Positions 49,221 through 59,148 are shown, numbered from the stretch's first letter. The stretch is 64,000 nt of DNA from Yersinia canariae (GCF_009831415.1 NZ_CP043727.1:2232001-2296000); one strand, 5' to 3'. Numbers and translations: made by a program. The notes: generated from the sequence alone by a model not told the origin.

Positions 49221-50552
49221 ATGCGCCTTAATACCGTTCAACTGCCCGATGGCTATTTAAATAAAACACCCTTATTCCAGTTTATTTTGCTTTCCTGCTT
49301 ATTCCCGCTTTGGGGATGTGCAGCCAGTCTGAATGATATTTTAATTACTCAATTTAAGAGTGTTTTTGCATTGAGTGATTTCGCCAGCGCACTGGTACAA
49401 AGCGCCTTTTATGGTGGCTATTTTTTGATAGCTATCCCTGCGTCATTAGTGATTAAAAAAAGCAGTTATAAAGTTGCTATATTGATCGGGTTAACCCTTT
49501 ATATTGTCGGCTGCACTTTGTTCTATCCGGCATCGCATATGGCAACCTACACCATGTTTCTGGCTGCTATTTTTGCCATTGCCATTGGCCTAAGTTTCCT
49601 TGAAACTGCGGCGAACACCTACAGTTCCATGATTGGTCATAAAGACTATGCGACGTTGCGGCTTAATATCAGCCAGACGTTTTATCCCATCGGCGCATTG
49701 ATGGGAATAGTATTAGGGAAATATCTGGTATTTCAGGAAGGGGACAGTTTACAAAATCAGATGGCATCCATGACACCAGAACAGATTCATGAATTCCGTC
49801 TTAGCATGCTAGAACATACATTAGAACCTTATAAATACCTGATTTTCGTCCTATTACTGGTAATGCTGCTGTTTGTTATTACGCGTTATCCGCATTGCAA
49901 ACCGCAAGATGATAGTAATAAGAAAGTAGCGCAACCTTCATTAAAAGAAACACTGAAATACCTGGCGGGAAACAGCCGTTTTAAAAAAGGAATTGTGGCT
50001 CAGTTCCTTTATGTGGGTATGCAAGTCGCGGTATGGTCCTTTACTATTCGTTTGGCATTAAATCTGGGTGCATCAAATGAGCGAGATGCTTCAAACTTTA
50101 TGATCTACAGCTTTATTTGTTTCTTTATTGGTAAATTTGTCGCTAATTTCTTAATGACCCGTTTTAAAGCTGAGAAAGTATTAATTGCTTATTCCATCTT
50201 AGGGGCGTTAACCCTGCTATATGTGGTCTGTGTCGCTAACTTTACCGCAGTTTATGCGGCGGTATTTGTCAGTGTCTTATTCGGGCCTTGCTGGGCGACT
50301 ATTTATGCCGGCACTCTGGATACCGTGGACAATAAATATACTGAAGTTGCTGGGGCCATTATTGTCATGTCAATCGTTGGTGCCGCAGTCGTACCGGCAT
50401 TGCAAGGCTTTGTCTCTGACCATTTGGGTTCAATGCAACATGCCTTTATGGTGTCATTATTGTGTTTCGTCTACGTTGGTTTCTATTTTTGGGGTGAACT
50501 GCGCAATAAGCAGCGAGTCAATGCGGCAACATTGGCAAACAATGAATCCTAA
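49221..50552 (+). CDS. deoP: MFS sugar permease, probable deoxyribose carrier DeoP
   Basis: This 443-aa, 12-helix major facilitator protein of the FucP (fucose:proton symporter) family has the family's LWGCAASLNDILITQFK opening, in which N and D line the sugar path, and ETAANTYSSM in helix 4. It starts 2 nt after the deoK stop and precedes deoX. Deoxyribose as substrate is inferred from the operon; fucose enzymes are absent. Confidence 0.8.
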   Translation: MRLNTVQLPDGYLNKTPLFQFILLSCLFPLWGCAASLNDILITQFKSVFALSDFASALVQSAFYGGYFLIAIPASLVIKKSSYKVAILIGLTLYIVGCTLFYPASHMATYTMFLAAIFAIAIGLSFLETAANTYSSMIGHKDYATLRLNISQTFYPIGALMGIVLGKYLVFQEGDSLQNQMASMTPEQIHEFRLSMLEHTLEPYKYLIFVLLLVMLLFVITRYPHCKPQDDSNKKVAQPSLKETLKYLAGNSRFKKGIVAQFLYVGMQVAVWSFTIRLALNLGASNERDASNFMIYSFICFFIGKFVANFLMTRFKAEKVLIAYSILGALTLLYVVCVANFTAVYAAVFVSVLFGPCWATIYAGTLDTVDNKYTEVAGAIIVMSIVGAAVVPALQGFVSDHLGSMQHAFMVSLLCFVYVGFYFWGELRNKQRVNAATLANNES

Positions 50553-50573
50553 TTATACGGGGAGTAATCATAA

Positions 50574-51587
50574 ATGACCGCCAAAATAGCGCTGTTTCGT
50601 GAACAATTCAGTCGTCATGAGCAGGAAATTTATCATAGCGATAATTTTACTGTGACCAGTTTTAAATATGCATCAGGTATTGAAGCATTAAAAATGACCA
50701 ACTCTCGGGGTTATGTCACTGTCTTACCTTATTATGGCCAGATGATTTGGGATGCAGAATTTGATGGTCATAACTTGAAGATGGATAACATGTTTTCTCA
50801 GCCCAAGCGCGGAGAGAATATTGTCGATACTTACGGTTGTTTTGCTTTCCATTCAGGTTTGCTGCGTAACGGTTGTCCATCACCTGAAGATGACCATGTA
50901 TTACATGGTGAAATGCCTTGTGCCGAAATAGATCAAGCCTGGTTACTTATTAACGGTGATCAGCTGGCGTTGACGGGCAGTGTGGAATATGTGAAAGGGT
51001 TTGGTGACCATTATTGCGCTCAGCCGTTAGTCAGACTGACTGCGGGTAGCGCGCAATTCGATATTGAAATGAAGGTCACTAATTTAGCCAGTATTGCTAT
51101 GCCTCTCCAATATATGTGTCATATGAATTACGCTTATATTCCAGGGGCCACTTTCCGTCAAAATTTACCGGGTTCAGCCCTAAAATTACGTGAGACAGTC
51201 CCTGCGCATGTTCATCCAACGCCCCAATGGTTGCAATATAATCAGCAATTAAGGGAGCGTCCGGCGGGGCTAACTGACCTGAATGAACCCGAGTTCTATG
51301 ATCCGGAAATTGTTTTCTTTGCTGATGATCTTTCGCAATATGTTGATAAAGCAGAATTCTTTATGTTGGCTCCGGAAGGGCATCGCTTTGTCACGCGGTT
51401 TTCAACTGAGCAGTTTAATTATGGAACTCGCTGGATACTTTATAATGGTGATCAGAAAGTGGCCGCATTTATTTTACCTGCCACCTGTCGCCCTGAAGGG
51501 TATTTAGCTGCGAAAGAAAAGGGCACATTGCTGATGTTACCGCCGGGAGAAAGTCGTCATTTTAGCGTCACCACCGGGGTAGTCTAA
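50574..51587 (+). CDS. deoX: DUF4432 aldose-epimerase-like protein, probable DeoX
   Basis: This 337-aa protein belongs to DUF4432, a relative of aldose 1-epimerases. Histidines in CFAFHSGLLRNGCPSPEDDHVLHGEMP and the MCHMNYAYIPGA and RPEGYLAAKEKGTL segments are typical. It probably acts as a mutarotase for the imported sugar. It follows deoP by 21 nt with GGGGAG before the ATG, as third gene of the operon. Confidence 0.8.
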   Translation: MTAKIALFREQFSRHEQEIYHSDNFTVTSFKYASGIEALKMTNSRGYVTVLPYYGQMIWDAEFDGHNLKMDNMFSQPKRGENIVDTYGCFAFHSGLLRNGCPSPEDDHVLHGEMPCAEIDQAWLLINGDQLALTGSVEYVKGFGDHYCAQPLVRLTAGSAQFDIEMKVTNLASIAMPLQYMCHMNYAYIPGATFRQNLPGSALKLRETVPAHVHPTPQWLQYNQQLRERPAGLTDLNEPEFYDPEIVFFADDLSQYVDKAEFFMLAPEGHRFVTRFSTEQFNYGTRWILYNGDQKVAAFILPATCRPEGYLAAKEKGTLLMLPPGESRHFSVTTGVV

Positions 51588-51610
51588 AATAAGTTGTTGG
51601 TTTTATTATC

Positions 51611-51628
51611 GCGGGCAAGGATGCCCGC
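51611..51628. terminator. Hairpin after deoX
   Basis: GCGGGCA and TGCCCGC pair around AGGA between convergent deoX and the oxygenase gene. No T run follows, so the terminator role is inferred from position. Confidence 0.55.
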
Positions 51629-51639
51629 AACCTTAGAGA

Positions 51640-52419
51640 CTAAATACGGCCATAAAATGTCATTCGCGCCGTTTCAGATAATGAGATATCAGGTTGCGCA
51701 TTATAAGCCAGCACCACCAGCATTCGGGTGATATCACCTTGTGTTGGTGTGACTCGATGAATGGCATTCCTGCCACGAAATAGCACTAAATCCCCCGCTT
51801 CAATACCTAACGTTTTAGGTGTAATTTGGTGGTTTAATAGTTTTTCTACTCCCGAATAATTCATCTCCCCTTTATCGGCATCCCGCATCTCTTCAATGTA
51901 TTCAAAAACGCCACCCGCCAAAGGTTTTTGTACCAATAAGGTGATGGCAAATGATGAGTTATCAAAATGCCATCCTAGTTCTTGGCCTTGACTGGCGTAA
52001 TGTAAATTGATGGAAGACAGAGAATCGGCATAAGGGTAGAGTCTTTTTTCACCTAAGACCGCACACAGAAAATCTTGAAAGTCGGTCGCGTTATACAGCG
52101 CTCGCAGCGCAGAATTTGAGGGGATGTCCTCATCGGTAATACAACCTTTTGATGAGGTTATCAATCTATTCCGAGGATGATCAACAGCAAATTCCGGATC
52201 AATTTTGGTCAGGTAAACATTGTGTTTATTTGCTGTGTAGTAGGCCAGATGTTTATGATTTATCCCTTCGCACTTAATACTGTCCAGTGCCTGCGGTAAT
52301 AGGAAATCAGATAAAACCAATGCCCCGAATGCTTCTAAGGTGCTTTTGCTTTGTGCAATGAATGTCGGGTCGTTGATAGGATTGGCGGTCATATTAATTA
52401 TTTCAGCGAGTTTCTGCAT
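51640..52419 (-). CDS. 2-oxoglutarate/Fe(II)-dependent oxygenase-like protein
   Basis: This 259-aa protein has the double-stranded beta-helix pattern of Fe(II)/2-oxoglutarate oxygenases: an HxD motif in LGWHFDNSSF (first two iron ligands), a distal histidine in AIHRVTP and an arginine in ITRMLVVLAYN that could bind 2-oxoglutarate. Related proteins hydroxylate small molecules such as amino acids. GGGGAAAT lies directly before the ATG. It is divergent from a LysR regulator, which probably controls it. The substrate is unknown. Confidence 0.75.
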   Translation of the reverse strand: MQKLAEIINMTANPINDPTFIAQSKSTLEAFGALVLSDFLLPQALDSIKCEGINHKHLAYYTANKHNVYLTKIDPEFAVDHPRNRLITSSKGCITDEDIPSNSALRALYNATDFQDFLCAVLGEKRLYPYADSLSSINLHYASQGQELGWHFDNSSFAITLLVQKPLAGGVFEYIEEMRDADKGEMNYSGVEKLLNHQITPKTLGIEAGDLVLFRGRNAIHRVTPTQGDITRMLVVLAYNAQPDISLSETARMTFYGRI

Positions 52420-52567
52420 ATTTCCCCACAGTAATGCGAAATGTTACTTGGCTTCCATACTCAACTGTATAGGATAATTTGTAGCTAAAATAACAATAAA
52501 ACGTTACTGATAGGTTAAGTTTGGCTATCGATATCACCATCATGCGCTATGGGAAAGGGATCGGATA

Positions 52568-53470
52568 ATGAACAATCCAGCTGCGGTTCGCTTGCCAAAA
52601 TTAACCGCTATATTAGCCTTTGAAACCGCAGCTAATACTGGCAGCCTGGCCAGTGCAGCGGTGCGTCTATCATTAACCCCTGCTGCGGTAAGTCAACAAA
52701 TTCGCCAGCTAGAGCAGCATTTAGGCATTCAACTCTTTGCTCGCTCCAAAACGGGTGTTGAATTGACACCGCAAGGCAGTGCTTATTTGGCTTATGTGCA
52801 ACAAGCATTTGAAACATTGCGTATGGCGCAACAAGGTATTGCGCGGGATAAAGGTGACTTATCCTTAAATATATTTGCATTACCCGCGTTAGCCAGTCGA
52901 TGGCTTAATCCACATCTCAAACAGTGGTTGTCACAATATCCAGATGTAGACATCCATATTCACGCCACACATTCAGCGGTAGATTTTAATCGTTCTGCTG
53001 CTGATTTTTATCTGGCTTTTGGTAATGAGCATTACCCTCAGCAAGAGCAAACGGTTTTATTTCAAGATTGGGTCTTTCCTGTTGCCAGCCCCAACTTATT
53101 AACTGCGCCTTGGTCAGAGAGTCAGCGCAAGATTGATTATCCAATGATCCATGTTGATTGGGGTAAAGAAGGGCAGTTTTTGCCTGATTGGCATGAATGG
53201 CTTTTATCAGCAAAATGGGGCGCGAGTGTTCCTAATCGCGGGCCAATTTATAATCTAACGTCAATGGCAATTGATTCAGCAATAGCGGGTAATGGCATTT
53301 TACTGGGGCAGCAAAATTTGATTAAAAAAGAAATAGCTGAAGGCAGTTTAATTCAATTATCTGAGCACAGATTGCCCGTAACCAAACCTTATTATTTAAT
53401 TTATCCTAAACGTACACTGGACAAACCGAAGGCGATGGAGTTTATTCAGTGGTTGCAGAGTCTTTGCTAG
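52568..53470 (+). CDS. LysR-family transcriptional regulator (GcvA-like)
   Basis: This 300-aa protein has an N-terminal LysR helix-turn-helix (about residues 8-67: LAFETAANTGSLASAAVRLS, then PAAVSQQIRQLEQHLGI) and a periplasmic-binding-type effector domain with TSMAIDSAIAGNGILLGQQ. It resembles the GcvA/AmpR branch. It lies divergent from the oxygenase gene with a 148-bp shared control region, the usual LysR target arrangement. Confidence 0.88.
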   Translation: MNNPAAVRLPKLTAILAFETAANTGSLASAAVRLSLTPAAVSQQIRQLEQHLGIQLFARSKTGVELTPQGSAYLAYVQQAFETLRMAQQGIARDKGDLSLNIFALPALASRWLNPHLKQWLSQYPDVDIHIHATHSAVDFNRSAADFYLAFGNEHYPQQEQTVLFQDWVFPVASPNLLTAPWSESQRKIDYPMIHVDWGKEGQFLPDWHEWLLSAKWGASVPNRGPIYNLTSMAIDSAIAGNGILLGQQNLIKKEIAEGSLIQLSEHRLPVTKPYYLIYPKRTLDKPKAMEFIQWLQSLC

Positions 53471-53570
53471 CTGAATGCATAATGAACTGGCATAATTGAT
53501 TTATTGAACGTTTTGGTACGCTGTTCTGCCAAACGAGTCATTATTAAAATAAAATTCTGACTTATTATTT

Positions 53571-53606
53571 AACCTATAAATTGGACTTAAGTGCAATTTA
53601 TAGGTT
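53571..53606. terminator. Palindromic hairpin downstream of the LysR gene
   Basis: AACCTATAAATTG and its exact complement CAATTTATAGGTT surround a 10-nt loop that itself holds the palindrome ACTTAAGT. A weak T-rich tail (TTCTT) follows. It may end the lysR transcript or act in control of the TerB gene. Confidence 0.5.
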
Positions 53607-53719
53607 TCTTCTGTGCTTTATTTGTGTGAAAAGTCTCGGTAAGAAGAGTTATTTATTAAAAATTGCCATTAAAGGCAGAATAAAAATTATTATTTTAAGA
53701 TAGGGGCATATAAACCATC

Positions 53720-56095
53720 GTGGCTAAGAGAAAATCTACTGGTACCGGCTGGGTTATCCTACTGATAGTCGTTTTAGGGCTTATTACGGGTATCCCAAGA
53801 GAGGTGTGGATTGCACTGAGTGCGGCTATCTTATGCATGTATTTTGTCTGGCAAAATCTTAAGGGCACTAAGAGGCATCCACGCCCGTCTATTAATACTG
53901 ATATGCAAAAAACCTCGACGGTGCCCGACCTTGGGGATTACCAGGTTGCCCCGTCTCAGTTGGAACCAGAACAATCGGTTGTACCCGATGAGTCTGCGAA
54001 TAAATCGCCTGCTGACGATGCCAAGAAATCTAAAGTAAAACAGCCCGACGTTTCACGGGGTTCGTTAGCCCGCGCCTCGTGGCTTCGTCCCGGTGAGTTG
54101 GCGGTGGTTGCGGGAATAAACTTACCTGATGGTATGATTTACATTGGTAATAAATATAAAAGCAATCGTACCGGTGCCGAGCCTGCATTTATTAACCCCT
54201 CCATGGAAGTTGCAACAGAAGAAATAGATATCTCATTACCACTGATTGAAAATGCACCGGATTACTCAACTTGTTCACCGGAAGCAAGAAAGGCGTATTT
54301 ACAGTGGTTATCGGAAGGCCGTAAATCACCCGCAGCAGATATTGGCTATGTTTTCTTATTTTTCTATGGCTTAGAGCATCGAGTGCTCATTGACGCCGCG
54401 ATAGATCCTATTGCTAAAAAAGAACTTCCGATCATTGAAGCTGAAATTAACCGCCTACTAAATATTTACGGGAAAAATAATGCATTTAATCATTATGCGC
54501 AGAATCTATTAGTTTATATCTCTAGGGTGAATATAGATGAGAAACTCTATCTCTCCGCGCCGCCAGAAATACGAGAGGCCTCAACTGAGCTGCCGTTGGC
54601 GCTATTGGTTGGATTGGGGCAATTAGCCCTTGACCAGAAACCCTTGCCAGCACTATGGGCACTTGCGTGGGGGCAGGCCTGTCCAGCTATCAACCAAAAT
54701 ATCTCAATGGCACATTGTGCTGATATTTTTTCCACCTTGTTCTGCCAATACTACCAAGCGCAATATGGGGATGGATTTTTATTACCCGTCAATAAAACCA
54801 AACTACAAATATTCTATCGCCCAGCATCTGCGGGTTTAATGGGGCAAGAGTTTTTCCAGCAAATTGCTGATCTGCCTAATGTCACAGTGTGCAAAGCACA
54901 TCGAGATAAACTGCGGGCAATATTTGAAACATGTCAGCGGGATCTTGCTATTTATCACCGCTTTGCCAGTGTTAATCCAAAGAAAAAAATGTCACTAGAA
55001 GGGCAGCTATTAATGCCGATGGCATTGTGGTCTGTGCCATTAAAAACCGAATTAGAGAGTATCAAAGCCAGAGTCGGCTATGGTTTATTGATGGTCACGT
55101 TGGGCGAGCTATTTCTTCAACTCAGTAGCGCCTGCGGGACAAAACCATTAGAGCGTTTATCGCGCAATCATGTGATGGCATTGACCTGCGCACTAGCTTC
55201 TTTGCAAGTGGGTATTGAACCGGATGTCAGAGCCGATAATCGCACCCCTGTTTTGCAAGATACGGTTGCACTATTTCCTATTGAATCGCTGGCTGCTGAA
55301 TCGGCTACTCTTGATACTTACCGTGTCACGATGTTGACTGTCGAACTGGCGTGTGCCGCGGTCATGTTGGATGGGCGTATCGGCGAACCTGAATCCATAA
55401 TATTGACCAAACATATTGATGCTTGGGGCTTTCTTAGCCCCGGTCAACGTATGCGCTTAAAAGCTTATTTGCAGCCGGGCATACGAAAAAATAATACATT
55501 GTTGGCCCTGAAGAACAATTTAGAGCCGCTCTCGCTAGAACATCGCCGTGTTATTGCACGTTTCCTGGCGCACCTCATTCAGGTTGAGGGGACAATTACG
55601 CCACAAGAAGTGAAGTTTCTCGAGCGAGTATACAAACGTTTTGCGCTGGACAGTAAATGGGTTTATGCCGATCTTGATAGCCGAGCAACACCAATGACAT
55701 TGAGTTTGCCGTCAACGGCCGTTGACGTGGTGACGGATGCTGATCGTGTCAATCTGCTGAAAAAGGAAAGCCAGGAGTTGGCCAACTTACTTGAGAATCT
55801 GTTTGTCACTGAAGCTGTCAAAGCACAAACCTCGCAAGAGGTTAACCCGCAATCTCTGGCGGCAATAACGGCTGATTTGCCTGAAAGTATCGTAACATTC
55901 TTGAAATTATTGATTTCACGAGATTCTTGGGAACGCGATAAATTGGTGGATATTGCATCTGATATGGAAATAAAACTTGATGATGCTTTGGTTGATATTA
56001 ACCGGAAAGTATTGGCCGCGTTTGATAATCCGCTCATCACCGGTGACGCCACTATTGTGATAAACCGCGACATTTCAGCCGCACTACTAATATAG
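53720..56095 (+). CDS. TerB-domain protein with N-terminal membrane hairpin
   Basis: This 791-aa protein begins with two membrane helices (about 11-24 and 28-46) and a charged, proline/serine-rich linker to about 110. A TerB_N domain follows (RASWLRPGELAVVAGINLPD, then the SPEARKAYLQWLSEGR segment and the LFFYGLEHRVLID stretch), a TerB-like helical domain at about 535-655 (VELACAAVMLDGRIGEPESI with acidic residues that could bind metal) and a C-terminal TerB_C-like domain. TerB proteins belong to tellurite-resistance-linked and phage-defence-type complexes; no ter genes are next to it. The GTG start has a weak ribosome site. Function unknown. Confidence 0.75.
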   Translation: MAKRKSTGTGWVILLIVVLGLITGIPREVWIALSAAILCMYFVWQNLKGTKRHPRPSINTDMQKTSTVPDLGDYQVAPSQLEPEQSVVPDESANKSPADDAKKSKVKQPDVSRGSLARASWLRPGELAVVAGINLPDGMIYIGNKYKSNRTGAEPAFINPSMEVATEEIDISLPLIENAPDYSTCSPEARKAYLQWLSEGRKSPAADIGYVFLFFYGLEHRVLIDAAIDPIAKKELPIIEAEINRLLNIYGKNNAFNHYAQNLLVYISRVNIDEKLYLSAPPEIREASTELPLALLVGLGQLALDQKPLPALWALAWGQACPAINQNISMAHCADIFSTLFCQYYQAQYGDGFLLPVNKTKLQIFYRPASAGLMGQEFFQQIADLPNVTVCKAHRDKLRAIFETCQRDLAIYHRFASVNPKKKMSLEGQLLMPMALWSVPLKTELESIKARVGYGLLMVTLGELFLQLSSACGTKPLERLSRNHVMALTCALASLQVGIEPDVRADNRTPVLQDTVALFPIESLAAESATLDTYRVTMLTVELACAAVMLDGRIGEPESIILTKHIDAWGFLSPGQRMRLKAYLQPGIRKNNTLLALKNNLEPLSLEHRRVIARFLAHLIQVEGTITPQEVKFLERVYKRFALDSKWVYADLDSRATPMTLSLPSTAVDVVTDADRVNLLKKESQELANLLENLFVTEAVKAQTSQEVNPQSLAAITADLPESIVTFLKLLISRDSWERDKLVDIASDMEIKLDDALVDINRKVLAAFDNPLITGDATIVINRDISAALLI

Positions 56096-56185
56096 CGGGT
56101 GGGAGATGAAAAAGTGGCCTGACTTGAGCTGAGCCACAATTATCGCTACCATAACGCGCCTAATAATGTCTGAGAGATGAGAGTA

Positions 56186-56860
56186 ATGAAATACCAATGG
56201 ATACTGTTCGATGCAGATGAAACTCTATTCCATTTTGATGCTTATCAAGGATTAAAGCTCATGTTTTCACGCTTTAATGTAGATTTCTCTGTGCAAGATT
56301 TCGACCATTATCAGTTGGTTAATAAACCCCTTTGGGTTGATTATCAAGATGGTAAGATATCGGCAGCCGAATTACAAAATACACGTTTTGAAATGTGGGC
56401 CGAAAAGCTGGGAGTGACAGCAACGCGCCTCAACAGTGAATTTTTAGTCGCAATGGCAGATATCTGTTCACTATTACCCGGCGCTCGCGAGTTAGTTGAT
56501 GCCCTGATCGGTAAAGTGAATATGGGCATCATTACTAATGGTTTCACAGAATTGCAGACTGTCCGATTGGAACGCACTGGGTTGAGAAATGTATTTTCCC
56601 CACTGATTATTTCAGAGCAAGTCGGGGCGGCTAAACCTGATGTTGCTATCTTTGAGCATGCTTTCACTTTAATGAATAACCCTGCGAAAAAAGATATTCT
56701 GATGGTAGGAGACAACCTCCATTCGGATATTCAGGGCGGTATTAATGCTGGCATTGATACTTGCTGGCTTAATACCAACGGTGCTATCGCGGATGATAAT
56801 ATTGCGCCGCGTTATCAGGTCAGTTCACTGGCAGAGTTACAAAAATTACTGCTGGCGTAA
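56186..56860 (+). CDS. yjjG: Pyrimidine 5'-nucleotidase YjjG (HAD family)
   Basis: YjjG dephosphorylates dUMP, UMP and non-canonical pyrimidine nucleotides. The 224-aa HAD phosphatase has motif I FDADETLFHFD, motif II ITNGF, the lysine in AAKPDVAIF and motif III GDNLHSDIQGG. Length is that of E. coli YjjG. The ATG at 56186 was preferred to 56177 because it gives MKYQWILFDADE as in the family. Confidence 0.92.
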   Translation: MKYQWILFDADETLFHFDAYQGLKLMFSRFNVDFSVQDFDHYQLVNKPLWVDYQDGKISAAELQNTRFEMWAEKLGVTATRLNSEFLVAMADICSLLPGARELVDALIGKVNMGIITNGFTELQTVRLERTGLRNVFSPLIISEQVGAAKPDVAIFEHAFTLMNNPAKKDILMVGDNLHSDIQGGINAGIDTCWLNTNGAIADDNIAPRYQVSSLAELQKLLLA

Positions 56861-56884
56861 TTCAATCCTATTTAATGAAGTAAG

Positions 56885-56920
56885 GGGCGTTAGCGATATA
56901 TTGTCGGTAACGCCCTTATT
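56885..56920 (+). terminator. yjjG terminator
   Basis: GGGCGTTA and TAACGCCC pair around a 15-nt loop and TTATTATT follows, a weak T tract. Confidence 0.65.
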
Positions 56921-57000
56921 ATTGATGTGATATTTATTGCCATAGAGCGGCTAGCATTAAGGCATACGGCAAATAAAAAATAATAGAAGATATGACCCTT

Positions 57001-57036
57001 GGCCGACACTGCCATTTATTCGCAGCAGTGTCGGTC
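57001..57036 (-). terminator. Hairpin downstream of ilvN
   Basis: CCGACACTGC at 57003-57012 pairs with GCAGTGTCGG at 57025-57034 (12 bp with a G-T and a G-C outer pair) around a 12-nt loop, 17 bp after ilvN. No T run follows leftward. Confidence 0.5.
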
Positions 57037-57052
57037 AGTGATAACAGCCGTA

Positions 57053-57373
57053 TTACCGCTGATTCGCGACTAAATCCTCAACTTGATCAAAAATAGGCAT
57101 TTCAGAGTCAAAGCGGCAAACCTGAAGCACATCCTCGAGTTTTTCGAGCTGGTTTATCATTTGCTGCAAACGCTGATCATCTAAGACTTGTAACCAGATT
57201 CGGCTTTCTTCTCCGCCAGCCAAAGGCATACATAATATCCCATCAACGTTAAATGCACGGCGGGCGAATAAACCGCAAATATGGGACATGACCCCCGGGT
57301 GGTTACGCACGGTGAGCAGCAGCGTGACGCGCGCTGAAGTGGTTTTTTGTGGCGCTATTTGTTGACCAGTCAT
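57053..57373 (-). CDS. ilvN: Acetolactate synthase I small subunit
   Basis: IlvN is the regulatory ACT-domain subunit that confers valine feedback inhibition on IlvB. The 106-aa protein has [27 protein letters not shown] typical of the family. The ATG at 57373 lies 1 nt after the ilvB stop and follows GGAGG by 8 nt; the longer frame from 57388 would overlap ilvB and is unlikely. It is slightly longer at the C-terminus than the 96-aa E. coli protein. Confidence 0.95.
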   Translation of the reverse strand: MTGQQIAPQKTTSARVTLLLTVRNHPGVMSHICGLFARRAFNVDGILCMPLAGGEESRIWLQVLDDQRLQQMINQLEKLEDVLQVCRFDSEMPIFDQVEDLVANQR

Positions 57374-57374
57374 A

Positions 57375-59042
57375 TTATTCACCTCCAATCATATCAATAT
57401 TTGCCGCACCCGGTGGCACCATGGGATACACTTTTTCATCTACATCAATCAGTGCATGGATAAGGACGGGGCCAGGGCGGTTTAAAGCTTCATGCAATGC
57501 GCTATAAGGATCACTGGCAGTATTAAGATCGCAAGTCGAGAAGCCAAAGCCTTCAGCAATATGAATAAAATTAGTGCGGTAAGGGTAATCAGCCGCAAAG
57601 ATTCTTTTACCGAAGAACAATTCCTGTTGCTGATGAACTAAACCTAATGATTGGTTATTCATCAAAATAATCTTAACGTTAAGTTGCTCTTCTGCTGCGG
57701 TCGCCATCTCTTGAATATTCATCATCAAGCTGCCGTCCCCTGAAAAACACACCACTTTTGCTTGCGGTTTGGCCAGTGCAGCGCCAATGGCGGCGGGCAG
57801 TCCAAACCCCATGGTGCCCAGCCCGCCGGAGGTTAACCACTGGCGAGGACGATGCAGAGGGTATGCCTGAGCGACCCACATCTGGTGCTGGCCAACATCA
57901 GTGGTAATGATAGTGTCGTCATCCAGGGCTTCTGCGGCCGCACGAATCAACCCATAGTGGCACAATGGGTTGGCACTATTGGGCTGATTGAACGGAAATT
58001 CGCGCTGCATATCACTGACCATGCCACGCCATTCACTGCGGGCTTGCGTTTCAACCAAGGGCAGCAAATGGGTTAATACCTGTTTAATATCAGCATTCAT
58101 CGCCAGATGTGGCCGACGAATCTTACCCAGTTCCGCCGGGTCAATATCAATATGGATAATACTGGCATCGGGGCAGAACTGTTCGGCTTTGCCGATGGCA
58201 CGATCATCAAATCGCGCCCCCAGCACAATCAATAAATCGGCTTGTTGCATAATAAGGTTAGTTGAACGCGCAGCATGCATCCCCAGCATTCCCAATGATA
58301 ATGGGTGCTCAACCGGCATCGTGCCTAATGCCATTAATGTCATGGTCGTTGGCAAACCGGCTTGTTCGGCCAGTTGTATGGCTTGCTGATGAGCTTCGGA
58401 GCTGACTATCCCGCCGCCCAGATAGAGCACTGGTCGAACTGCACGATTAATCATTTGCGCGGCTTGTGCAATAGCCACCGGGTCAACTGGGCAGGGCTTA
58501 TCAGCGAGACCTGGCTCTGGCAGGGCATCAAGCTCGATTTCTGCTGTTTGTACATCTTTGGGAATATCAATCCATACTGGGCCTGGGCGTCCAGACTGTG
58601 CGATACGGAATGCGGCAGGGATAACTTGGGCGAGTTCGCTAATATCACGCACCAAATAATTGTGTTTGGTGATGGGAATCGACATACCGTAAGTGTCGAC
58701 CTCTTGGAACGCGTCGGTCCCAATCATTGAAGATGATACTTGGCCCGTAATACAAACCAGTGGGATGGAGTCGAGTTTCGCATCCGCAATCGCTGTAACC
58801 AGATTGGTCGCGCCGGGGCCACTGGATGCTAAACAGACTGCTGTTTGCCCAGAGGCTCGGGCCATGCCCTGAGCCATAAAACCAGCACCTTGCTCATGCC
58901 GCGCCAACACATGGCGAATAATGCGGCTTTGCCCCAGAGCATCATACAGCGGCAACGCGGCCCCACCAGGAATCCCCGCAACAGTGGTGATGCCTTGCTG
59001 TTCCAGCAAACGAACTATCAATTGGGCGCCTGTATAACGCAT
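57375..59042 (-). CDS. ilvB: Acetolactate synthase I large subunit
   Basis: IlvB condenses two pyruvates, or pyruvate and 2-oxobutyrate, in valine, leucine and isoleucine synthesis using TPP and FAD. The 555-aa protein has the catalytic E50 ([10 protein letters not shown]), the FAD/central domain, and the TPP motif [12 protein letters not shown] ending in NN. The ATG at 59042 follows AAGGA by 7 nt; an earlier ATG at 59057 lacks a ribosome site. It is led by the ivbL attenuator. Confidence 0.96.
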   Translation of the reverse strand: MRYTGAQLIVRLLEQQGITTVAGIPGGAALPLYDALGQSRIIRHVLARHEQGAGFMAQGMARASGQTAVCLASSGPGATNLVTAIADAKLDSIPLVCITGQVSSSMIGTDAFQEVDTYGMSIPITKHNYLVRDISELAQVIPAAFRIAQSGRPGPVWIDIPKDVQTAEIELDALPEPGLADKPCPVDPVAIAQAAQMINRAVRPVLYLGGGIVSSEAHQQAIQLAEQAGLPTTMTLMALGTMPVEHPLSLGMLGMHAARSTNLIMQQADLLIVLGARFDDRAIGKAEQFCPDASIIHIDIDPAELGKIRRPHLAMNADIKQVLTHLLPLVETQARSEWRGMVSDMQREFPFNQPNSANPLCHYGLIRAAAEALDDDTIITTDVGQHQMWVAQAYPLHRPRQWLTSGGLGTMGFGLPAAIGAALAKPQAKVVCFSGDGSLMMNIQEMATAAEEQLNVKIILMNNQSLGLVHQQQELFFGKRIFAADYPYRTNFIHIAEGFGFSTCDLNTASDPYSALHEALNRPGPVLIHALIDVDEKVYPMVPPGAANIDMIGGE

Positions 59043-59084
59043 GGTTATATCCTTCATCAGGGCCGGTGGCTAACAGAGTGGGGC

Positions 59085-59122
59085 AAAAAAGAAACCCCGC
59101 TCGGCTGGCGCCGGCGGGGTTT
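59085..59122 (-). terminator. ilvBN attenuator terminator
   Basis: AAACCCCGC at 59092-59100 pairs with GCGGGGTTT at 59114-59122 and six T follow leftward. It lies between the leader peptide and ilvB, as required for attenuation by valine supply. Confidence 0.9.
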
Positions 59123-59148
59123 GGGAATCTTTCTGGATTCGGTACCCG

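Noticed and set aside
57001..57036. Hairpin after ilvN as a strong intrinsic terminator
   Set aside because: The stem is good but no T run follows leftward, so it was given low confidence rather than called canonical.
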